A model generated the notes under the pieces. It did no database searches and was not told where the DNA came from. It worked only from the letters and a program-made list of their open reading frames with translations. Positions 12,637 to 18,536 of a stretch of 18,536 bases of DNA are shown here, piece by piece. The stretch is from JAUWOY01 sp034431315 (lineage in GTDB: Bacteria > Chloroflexota > Anaerolineae > VGOG01): assembly GCA_034431315.1 (NCBI GenBank), contig DAOUDK010000127.1:1-18536 (forward strand), read 5' to 3'. The translations under genes and the position numbers were made by a program. Position 1 is the first letter of the stretch, and every line of letters starts with the position of its first letter.

Positions 12637-13653
12637 ATGAGAAAGAAAATTCGTTTGATTCTAAATTCGTTGTTGTGTTTAGCCATCGTCGCCCTCAGCG
12701 GCTGTGGCCCATCCCAACCGACGGCCACGCCGACGCCGCCCGCGCCGCCCACGCCGGAGGAAATCACCCTGGCTATGGGCTTCATCCCCAACGTCCAGTT
12801 CGCCCCCTTCTACGTGGCCGAGGACAAAGGCTACTTCGACGAGGAGAACCTGGCCATCAATTTCGACTACGGCATGGAGACGGATCTGCTCAAGCTGGTG
12901 GGCGCTGGCGAGCTGCAGTTCGCGGTGGCCAGCGGGGATCAGGTCATCCTGGCCCGGGCGCAAGGGCTGCCAGTGGTCTACGTTCTGAACTGGTATCGCA
13001 AGTTCCCCGTGTGTGTGGTCTCTTTGAAAGAGAAAGGCATCAAGGGGGCCAAGGACCTGGTCGGCAAGAGGGTGGGGATACCGGCTACGGAGGGGGCCAG
13101 CTACATCGGCTGGCGGGCTCTCCTTCACGCTGAGGGGATTGACGAAGCCGAGGTCAATCTCCAGGTCATCGGCTACACCCAGGTGGCCAGCCTTAGCGAG
13201 GATCGGGTGGATGCCGCCGTGTGCTACGCCTTGAACGAGCCGGTGCAACTGAGCCAGGCAGGGTACTCGATAGACGTTGTGTACGTGGCCGATTACGCCA
13301 ACCTGGTCTCCAACGGCCTCATCACCAACGAGCAGACCATCGCCGAGCGGCCGGAGTTGGTTCAAAGGCTAGTCCGAGCCATGCTGCGCGGGCTAAGGTA
13401 CACCATTGAACACCCTGACGAAGCCTTCGCCATTTGCAAAGAACACGTGCCTGAGATGGCTGGAGATAACGAGGCCCTGCAAAAAGCTGTACTAGCGGAG
13501 TCCATCAAGTTCTGGCAGGGCGAGCGATTGGGCCATTCCGACCGCTCCGCCTGGGAGGAGTCCCAGCGCATCATGCGCCAGATCGGGCTCATTGACGCCG
13601 AGGTGGACGTGGAGACGCTGTTCACCAACCAGTTCGTTGTTGAATCCCAATAA
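12637..13653 (+). CDS. ribY: Riboflavin ABC transporter substrate-binding lipoprotein (RibY-like)
   Basis: A 338-residue NMT1/THI5-like binding protein. The lipoprotein signal (KKIRLILNSLLCLAIVAL, lipobox LSGC, Cys23) is followed by a TPTPPAPP linker. The mature domain begins ITLAMGFIPNVQFAPFYVAEDKGYFDEENL, the usual opening of the family, and has GADLLKLVGAGELQFAVAS-like and GKRVGIPATEGASYIGWRALL segments. It would capture substrate outside the membrane for the RibX permease. ATG 12637 has a GGAGG about 10 bases upstream. It is in the FMN-riboswitch operon, so riboflavin is the probable ligand. By sequence alone it could be read as a thiamine-pyrimidine (ThiY) binding protein. Confidence 0.88.
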   Translation: MRKKIRLILNSLLCLAIVALSGCGPSQPTATPTPPAPPTPEEITLAMGFIPNVQFAPFYVAEDKGYFDEENLAINFDYGMETDLLKLVGAGELQFAVASGDQVILARAQGLPVVYVLNWYRKFPVCVVSLKEKGIKGAKDLVGKRVGIPATEGASYIGWRALLHAEGIDEAEVNLQVIGYTQVASLSEDRVDAAVCYALNEPVQLSQAGYSIDVVYVADYANLVSNGLITNEQTIAERPELVQRLVRAMLRGLRYTIEHPDEAFAICKEHVPEMAGDNEALQKAVLAESIKFWQGERLGHSDRSAWEESQRIMRQIGLIDAEVDVETLFTNQFVVESQ

Positions 13654-13654
13654 G

Positions 13655-13688
13655 AAAGTTCAAAGCTCAAAGCTCAAAGCTCAAAGGA
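13655..13688 (+). repeat. Octamer tandem repeat AAAGCTCA ahead of the ATPase gene
   Basis: About four units: GTTCAAAG then three of CTCAAAG(A/C)-type octamers, ending in CAAAGGAG. The last unit has become a ribosome-binding site for the ATPase gene. A single unit of the same sequence lies at 1561-1570. Confidence 0.8.
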
Positions 13689-13691
13689 GAA

Positions 13692-14447
13692 GTGGCGATT
13701 CCAGTTTTAGTGGCCGACGAGATAACCATGACCTATCTTGGGCAGCAAGGTTCCCTGGAAGCCCTGGAAGATGTTTCCCTTCAAGTTGGCGCCGGGGAGT
13801 TCCTGTGCATCGTAGGCCCATCGGGCTGCGGCAAGTCAACCTTGCTGCGGGTCTTGGGTGGCCTGGTGCGGCCCACCAGTGGCAGGGTCTATCTGGGAGG
13901 AGAGCTGCTGACTGCTCCCCGCCGCCAGATTGGCTTCGTCTTCCAGAAGGCTAACCTGATGCCCTGGCGTACCGTCCTCAGGAACGTCACTCTGCCGCTG
14001 GAGGTCAAAGGGCTGAAGGCTGAGGAGGCGGGCCAGCAAGCCAGGGAACTCCTGAAGCTGGTGGAGCTAGAGGGGTTCGAGGACGCTTATCCCCACGAGC
14101 TCTCTGGAGGAATGGAGCAGCGGGTGGCCATCGCCAGAGCTCTCATCCATGATCCGGCCATCCTGCTCCTGGACGAACCCTTCGGCTCGCTGGATGCCCT
14201 GACCAGGGAGAATATGAACCTGGAGCTACTGCGCATCTGGCGAGCCCGGCGGAAGACAGTGGTCATGGTGACCCACAACATTCAGGAAGCCCTCTTTCTG
14301 GCCGATCGGATCCTGGTCATGAGCTCCCGGCCGGGGCGCATCGAAGCGACCGTCCCCGTTCCTCTACCACGACCCCGCCGCCTGGAGATGCTCTACAGCG
14401 CGGAGTTCGGCGCCCTTTCCCGTCAGGTGCGACGGGCCATCCACTGA
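13692..14447 (+). CDS. ABC transporter ATP-binding protein of the riboflavin operon
   Basis: A 251-residue ATPase of the nitrate/sulfonate/taurine transporter class that would power RibXY. All motifs are present: Walker A GPSGCGKST (42-50), Q-loop Q85 (FVFQKANLMPW), signature LSGGMEQ (137-143), Walker B LLLDEP (158-163), D-loop SLDA, and H-loop H195 (VTHN). GTG 13692 was taken as the start, but GGAG is only two bases from it; GTG 13710 or ATG 13728 are possible and would shorten the protein by 6 or 12 residues without touching a motif. It is 38 bases after ribY and ends at a strong terminator. It completes the transporter, giving all three components under one FMN riboswitch. Confidence 0.92.
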   Translation: MAIPVLVADEITMTYLGQQGSLEALEDVSLQVGAGEFLCIVGPSGCGKSTLLRVLGGLVRPTSGRVYLGGELLTAPRRQIGFVFQKANLMPWRTVLRNVTLPLEVKGLKAEEAGQQARELLKLVELEGFEDAYPHELSGGMEQRVAIARALIHDPAILLLDEPFGSLDALTRENMNLELLRIWRARRKTVVMVTHNIQEALFLADRILVMSSRPGRIEATVPVPLPRPRRLEMLYSAEFGALSRQVRRAIH

Positions 14448-14459
14448 GTCACCCAAAGA

Positions 14460-14500
14460 AAAAAGCCGCCAGGTCGCGAGACCTAAGCGGCTTTTTGTTT
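14460..14500. terminator. Strong bidirectional terminator between convergent operons
   Basis: AAAAAGCCGC (14460-14469) pairs with GCGGCTTTTT (14487-14496), with an inner stem AGGTC/GACCT capped by a GCGA tetraloop. The flanking A- and T-tracts make it work on both strands: for the riboflavin operon on the plus strand and the transglutaminase gene on the minus strand. Confidence 0.9.
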
Positions 14501-14508
14501 GTTCCTGA

Positions 14509-16896
14509 TCACCTGTAGTAGGGTGCAGAGGTGCGAGAAGAGGCCCGGCGTTGAAATCTCGCCAGCTTCCGCTGCAGCCAGCGGCGCCAAAGAATGGGTC
14601 TCAAGCTTTGCCAGGCCTCCCCAGCCTCTTGCCCACTGACTTCTCTGCCGCTGAAGCGCTCCCTCACGTATAGATCAGCGATGCGCTGCACCGGGTCCTG
14701 CCCCTCAGGTACAGCGGTGATCAAAGCGGCAGCGTACTCGTAGGGCGTCTGGTGTCGCTGGAACTCGATGCCCAGCCGGCGGGCAAAATTGCACAGCCTC
14801 TCGTAGACTTGCTCTACCAGGTTCAATCCCCTTAGCTTCCTCTCGCGTAAGGTCCAAAGTGTCGCCAAGCCCGCTGGTATCGAAAGCAAGATCAGGCCGA
14901 CCAACCAACGAACTGCTTGCTGTCTCCTCGGGGACTGGCCAGAGGAGAACCCACTTCTATCTTCAGGGAAGAGATCATCATCAGGAATCGGCTCGTAACG
15001 GTCCGGACCTCTGAATCCGCTGAGGTCTTCCGACGGCTCAATGACCTTGGGGGGCTTGGGTCGAACTAAAAGCGGCTCCGCGGCCGTGGGCTCGAATTCC
15101 ACCCAGCCGAAGCGGGGGAAGTAGACCTCCACCCAGGCATGGGCATCCTTTTCCCTCACTCGGTAGGATTCCGTATCAGGGTTGTATTCACCCTGGCCAT
15201 AGCCCGCTGCCACCCGCGCCGGGATGCCAACCGCCCGGGCCATCACGGCCAGGGCCGAAGCGTAGTAGTCGCAGTAGCCCTCGCGGACGTCGAACAGGAA
15301 GTAATCCACGCCGTCCTGGCCTTCCGGGGGTGCTTCGATCAGCTCGTTGTACTTTATCTCTCGCAAGTAGCGCTCCAGGGCCGTGGCTTTGTCGTAGGCA
15401 TTGCCGTAACTTGACAATGTCACATTAAAACGTTCTATGAAATCGCCGCGTTCTTGGCCGATTTCGGTTACCTGCACATTGAGAACATATCTGGACCCAG
15501 GGACTTTGCCCCCGGTGATCTCTTCTGCCAGATCGCGCACGCGCGACGGTAGACTCGGTGGCAACTGGAGATAGCGATCGCGGATCCAATCTGGATAGTC
15601 ATCCCCTGCCGCGCGCAGGCTGTCTTCGTCGGCCCCGGAGATGGAAGAGATGACGGTGTAGCTCTGGCCTTGCTTCAGGCGGGACCGGCTATAGAGCATC
15701 GAGACGGGAGTAATCACCCCCTCTTTCTCGGCCACGTAGGACTCAGGCTCCTCGCCTGGCGGAACGGGGGGCACATAGCTCACTACCGCCCAGGCCGGCA
15801 GATCCACCCGGCGAGGCTGAGCGGCAGCAAAGAGCATGGTCCTGCCAGGCAGAAAGGTGGTGATGGTTTGAGTGATCTCCTGGCGCATCTCATATTCAGG
15901 CAGCGCCGGAGAGGGCTCGTTGGCTTCCAGGCTAATGCTCTCCTTATCGTTATTGAGCCAACCAGAGCCGGTGTACTGATCGTAGACGGCCGCCCGCCAA
16001 TACCGTCCCACTGATGACTGCACGTCCATCACGGCCACCTCGCTGAGGTGGACGGGCCCTGTCAGGCCCAGCGAATTCCCGAAGGGATTGGGATAGACCT
16101 CACCATAATACCTGACAGCGGCAAAAAGGCGACTCCAATTCTCCTGCATCTTCAGCCAGGGTTTATCCAGAAACGATCCTAGGTCGAAGAGTTGCTGGCT
16201 GGCGACAGCATCGGGCGCTAGCCAGGCGAAAGAGATAACCACGACGGCAAAGATAACCCCGGCCCGAAGGAAGGCCAAGCCGATATCAGAGCTATAATGA
16301 ACCCTGGCCATCCGCCACTCTCGCTGCCGGATCAACAGGTTGGAATGCATCACCACGAGTAGGGCAAAGAAAAGATAGGCCACCAGATACAACTCTAACT
16401 GTGGAGAGGCATAGTAGAGATTCCAGAGCAAAACCAGGCCGCAGGGGACGACTGATTGCCACGCCTTATTCTCGCGGAAATTATACCAGGCGGAAAGATA
16501 ACCCGCCAGCCAGAGGATCAGGGCCAGGAGCAGGACAAAAATGAGGTTGTCATCGCTGGTGCCGCCGTGCGTCGCCGTCCACAGCCACTCGTTCACGCGA
16601 ATCCCCAGTTCGATGAACCTTTCGCGCCAGGTGAACTGAGGGGCCAGGAGATTCCCCCCCAGGAACGCCACCCAGGCTACCCCGTAAACCAGGCTGAACA
16701 AATGGGCCACCACATCGGGGAACAGGCTTTTAGCCAGTAAGAAGCCGGCGAGCGCGGACCCCACAGCTACAAAATATAGAATGTGCAGGCCCTCAGTCCA
16801 CTCGGCGGTGCGGATAGGCCAGGCTACGCTGAGGAGCATACAGATTATCAAAACAAGAACTGTCCATCCTTCGCGCAATCTCGGTTCAGACTTCAT
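14509..16896 (-). CDS. TgpA-like membrane transglutaminase-domain protein
   Basis: About 795 residues. The N-terminal part has roughly seven hydrophobic segments (res ~10-230, DUF3488/TgpA-like), then an extracellular region with a transglutaminase core: catalytic Cys in DVREGYCDYYASAL (Cys542), His in KDAHAWVEVYF (His586), and WVEFEPT where Glu602 stands at the usual Asp. A further transmembrane segment (WLVGLILLSIPAGLATLW) and a DUF4129-like tail (VYERLCNFARRLG...TPYEYAAAL) follow. Such proteins are thought to act on proteins or peptides at the cell surface; the substrate is unknown. About 35 residues (VLNVQVTEIGQERGDFIERF region) are inserted just before NAYDKATALERYL, which usually follows the AEEITGG segment directly. 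ATG 16896 was chosen (AGGTG upstream); GTG 16908 would add four residues. It is a single gene, with a promoter back to back with the PH-domain gene. Confidence 0.88.
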   Translation of the reverse strand: MKSEPRLREGWTVLVLIICMLLSVAWPIRTAEWTEGLHILYFVAVGSALAGFLLAKSLFPDVVAHLFSLVYGVAWVAFLGGNLLAPQFTWRERFIELGIRVNEWLWTATHGGTSDDNLIFVLLLALILWLAGYLSAWYNFRENKAWQSVVPCGLVLLWNLYYASPQLELYLVAYLFFALLVVMHSNLLIRQREWRMARVHYSSDIGLAFLRAGVIFAVVVISFAWLAPDAVASQQLFDLGSFLDKPWLKMQENWSRLFAAVRYYGEVYPNPFGNSLGLTGPVHLSEVAVMDVQSSVGRYWRAAVYDQYTGSGWLNNDKESISLEANEPSPALPEYEMRQEITQTITTFLPGRTMLFAAAQPRRVDLPAWAVVSYVPPVPPGEEPESYVAEKEGVITPVSMLYSRSRLKQGQSYTVISSISGADEDSLRAAGDDYPDWIRDRYLQLPPSLPSRVRDLAEEITGGKVPGSRYVLNVQVTEIGQERGDFIERFNVTLSSYGNAYDKATALERYLREIKYNELIEAPPEGQDGVDYFLFDVREGYCDYYASALAVMARAVGIPARVAAGYGQGEYNPDTESYRVREKDAHAWVEVYFPRFGWVEFEPTAAEPLLVRPKPPKVIEPSEDLSGFRGPDRYEPIPDDDLFPEDRSGFSSGQSPRRQQAVRWLVGLILLSIPAGLATLWTLRERKLRGLNLVEQVYERLCNFARRLGIEFQRHQTPYEYAAALITAVPEGQDPVQRIADLYVRERFSGREVSGQEAGEAWQSLRPILWRRWLQRKLARFQRRASSRTSAPYYR

Positions 16897-16930
16897 TTTT
16901 GGCAACACCTACTTTAGTGATCTCGCCCTG

Positions 16931-16956
16931 TCCCGAGCCTGTCGAAGGGCTCCGGA
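16931..16956. repeat. REP-like palindrome containing GAGCC-TGTCGAAG-GGCTC
   Basis: A stem GAGCC/GGCTC (16935-16939/16948-16952) flanks TGTCGAAG. The string CCTTCGACAGGCTC is one I recall as a dispersed extragenic repeat in GC-rich bacterial genomes. It lies in the 5' leader of the transglutaminase gene. Only one copy is in the window. Confidence 0.4.
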
Positions 16957-17026
16957 CGGCGTGTTCCAACTGTAATACTGCCAAGCAGACAGAAAGGTTC
17001 ATGCCCTCCACTGGGCTCTGAGAATA

Positions 17027-17055
17027 ATTATACTTCAAAAGAAGATGGAGAGCAA
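17027..17055 (-). promoter_or_regulatory. Predicted promoter of the transglutaminase gene
   Basis: On the minus strand TTGCTC (17055-17050), a 17-bp spacer, then TATAAT (17032-17027). The -10 is perfect and the -35 matches three of six bases. Its -35 lies two bases from that of the divergent PH-domain promoter. Confidence 0.5.
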
Positions 17056-17057
17056 GG

Positions 17058-17086
17058 TTGTCACCAATCGAACAATGTGGTAAAAT
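17058..17086 (+). promoter_or_regulatory. Predicted promoter of the PH-domain gene
   Basis: TTGTCA (17058-17063), a 17-bp spacer, then TAAAAT (17081-17086), about 35 bases before the start codon at 17123. Confidence 0.6.
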
Positions 17087-17122
17087 ATCTATGCAGCATT
17101 CTTATGGGCGGCAGGAGGAAAA

Positions 17123-18376
17123 ATGGTCAAGAAGCCTCTGTTCCCTGGGCAACTGGATGATGAGAGAGTCATCATCTACGAGCGAAGGCATTGGTATACG
17201 ATCATCAAATGGACAAGACGCCCCTTTCTTGTCCTGCTTATCTCCTCGTTGATTGCCTGGGTCGTGACCACGCTCTTGGAACCTACCTCAGTCTTGAGCC
17301 TCGTCTTTTATTGCCCCCCCATTCTATCGCTCATTTGGCTCGTGTGGAACGCCTTGGATTGGGAGAACGATCGCTACATCGTAACCGACAAGCGAGTGAT
17401 CCATATCGAGAAATCATACCTGACGCGAGAGAAAAGGGACGAGGCCCCCATAGCCATGATTCAGGATGTCGTCGTTAGGATGGAAGGCCTCATGACCAAT
17501 CTGCTCTACTTTGGCGACGTGACAATCCAGACTGCTGGCACATTGGGCACGATCCGTTTCCAGGGCATCCGAAAGCCTCGCAAAGCCCAGGCCCAAATCC
17601 TTGCTTTGGTATCACAGGTTAGAGCAGCGATGCCCGCGGAGGAGGAATCGCAAGCGATCCAAGATGTTCGCAAAATGGTCGGTTGGGCCAAGCCAGAACC
17701 CAAACCCCTTCCCCCTGCTGCCGAGGAGTTACGCTGGGAGAGCAAGCAGCCAAGGCGGGCACAAATCTCAGAGGTAATCAAAATGATGTTTTTCACCAAG
17801 CGAGTCTTCGGCGAAAACCAAATCGTCTGGCGCAAACACTGGTGGGCTTTGCTCAAAGAGATGGTCTCTCCTGTGCTCACCCTGGTCATCCTGTTAATCC
17901 TCTGGACAGCAGCCTCCCTCCTCTTTGATTTCAGCCTCTGGTTTGATGTGCCTCTTGGTATCTCCCTGGTCGCAATCTCCGGGCGGATCACTTGGCGGGT
18001 TATAGATTGGCGGAACGACCTTTACGTCATAACCGATGATCGCGCCATTGACATCGAAAAAGTGCCCCTCATCCGTGAAGAGCGTAGAGAGGCTGGCTTG
18101 GACAAGATCCAGGATGTGCGTTACTTGCAGGAAGGCTTTATTGCCATCAGACTTGATTTCGGCAACGTGCGCCTGGAAACGGCGGGCGGGATAGAAGCAT
18201 TCACCTTCGATTCTGTACCCCATCCCAGGCAAGTACAAACCGAGATCTTTAAGCGGATAGATCAATTTCATAAAGAAGCGGGACGGCGGGCAAAGGAGGC
18301 GAGGGAAAACGAATTCCTCGATCTGTTAGGCCGCTATCACCAAGGGGTCCAAGGCAACGGCGGGGCCGAGTCCTAA
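17123..18376 (+). CDS. Membrane protein with two bacterial PH (YdbS-like) modules
   Basis: A 417-residue protein made of two similar halves. Each has a pair of transmembrane helices (res ~33-76 and ~247-290) followed by a bPH_2-type domain that opens with a shared motif: DWENDRYIVTDKRVIHIEK (79-97) and DWRNDLYVITDDRAIDIEK (295-313). Each domain continues with IQDV and a GNVxxxTAG-like strand (GDVTIQTAGT, GNVRLETAGG). The C terminus is polar and basic. Function is unknown; single-module relatives (YdbS/YdbT) are membrane proteins that affect envelope stress. ATG 17123 has AGGAGG with a normal spacing. It has its own promoter and is divergent from the transglutaminase gene. The halves are clearly diverged, so the duplication is old. 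Confidence 0.88.
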   Translation: MVKKPLFPGQLDDERVIIYERRHWYTIIKWTRRPFLVLLISSLIAWVVTTLLEPTSVLSLVFYCPPILSLIWLVWNALDWENDRYIVTDKRVIHIEKSYLTREKRDEAPIAMIQDVVVRMEGLMTNLLYFGDVTIQTAGTLGTIRFQGIRKPRKAQAQILALVSQVRAAMPAEEESQAIQDVRKMVGWAKPEPKPLPPAAEELRWESKQPRRAQISEVIKMMFFTKRVFGENQIVWRKHWWALLKEMVSPVLTLVILLILWTAASLLFDFSLWFDVPLGISLVAISGRITWRVIDWRNDLYVITDDRAIDIEKVPLIREERREAGLDKIQDVRYLQEGFIAIRLDFGNVRLETAGGIEAFTFDSVPHPRQVQTEIFKRIDQFHKEAGRRAKEARENEFLDLLGRYHQGVQGNGGAES

Positions 18377-18386
18377 GCTCGCCTCG

Positions 18387-18415
18387 TTGACAAAAACCAG
18401 CTTTGGTGATATATT
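18387..18415 (+). promoter_or_regulatory. Outward-facing promoter near the right edge
   Basis: TTGACA (18387-18392), a 17-bp spacer, then TATATT (18410-18415). No start codon with a ribosome-binding site follows inside the window, so the gene it serves must lie to the right, or the match is chance. Confidence 0.45.
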
Positions 18416-18453
18416 TCATAGGAGTTACGCGGTCAATAGCGAGCCCGTCGGTT

Positions 18454-18536
18454 GAGTAGCGCCAGCGTATCGAAACCAGGGCGAGCGGCGATTGCAAGAC
18501 CCGTTCTTGGCTTCGATACGTCGCTCTGCTCCTACT
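18454..18536. repeat. Imperfect inverted repeat at the right edge (REPIN-like)
   Basis: GAGTAGCGCCAGCGTATCGAA (from 18454) faces TTCGATACGTCGCTCTGCTCCTACT (to 18536). CGTATCGAA/TTCGATACG is exact and the outer parts match imperfectly. The loop is about 37 bases. Extragenic inverted repeats around GTATCGAA are familiar from other GC-rich genomes; the element may extend beyond the window. Confidence 0.55.

Overview
The window looks like chromosomal DNA of a Chloroflexota (Anaerolineae-like) bacterium. The pointers are GC-rich genes, lipoproteins with Pro/Thr/Glu linkers after the lipobox cysteine, a DUF3160 protein, and an FMN-riboswitch-controlled NMT1/THI5-type ABC transporter of the kind called RibXY in Chloroflexi. 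This placement is inferred from gene content only; no rRNA or tRNA was seen.

Layout. At 1-127 there is a cluster of perfect hairpins (REP-like). At 128-1496 (-) lies mtaB, a tRNA methylthiotransferase gene whose two halves are in different frames; the break sits inside an 8-bp-period repeat array. Carbamate kinase (1679-2638, +) converges on a large DUF3160 lipoprotein gene (2709-4925, -) across a second, inverted octamer array.

From about 5180 to 11420 there is an accessory island with every gene on the minus strand. In transcription order it holds higB-higA, two small conserved hypothetical genes, a 191-residue AT-rich membrane protein, and a 1036-residue metallophosphoesterase plus STAND-type NTPase protein (a probable anti-phage protein). 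The units are separated by three copies of a ~260-340 bp repeat. Each copy carries a sigma70-like promoter reading into the next gene, and two of them also carry a three-codon leader ORF and an intrinsic terminator. Sequences resembling integron attC core sites lie at several unit junctions, so the island looks like a cassette array with built-in promoters. No integrase is in the window.

From 11474 to 14496 (+) there is a riboflavin-uptake operon: a consensus promoter, an FMN riboswitch, an intrinsic terminator, then permease (RibX), binding lipoprotein (RibY) and ATPase, closed by a terminator. A TgpA-like membrane transglutaminase (14509-16896, -) and a duplicated bacterial-PH-domain membrane protein (17123-18376, +) follow, divergently transcribed from back-to-back promoters. 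The right edge carries an outward-facing promoter and another inverted repeat.

The most interesting items are the repeated promoter/leader/terminator module, the phosphoesterase-NTPase protein it drives, and the octamer array in mtaB, where gain of one repeat unit would exactly restore the reading frame.
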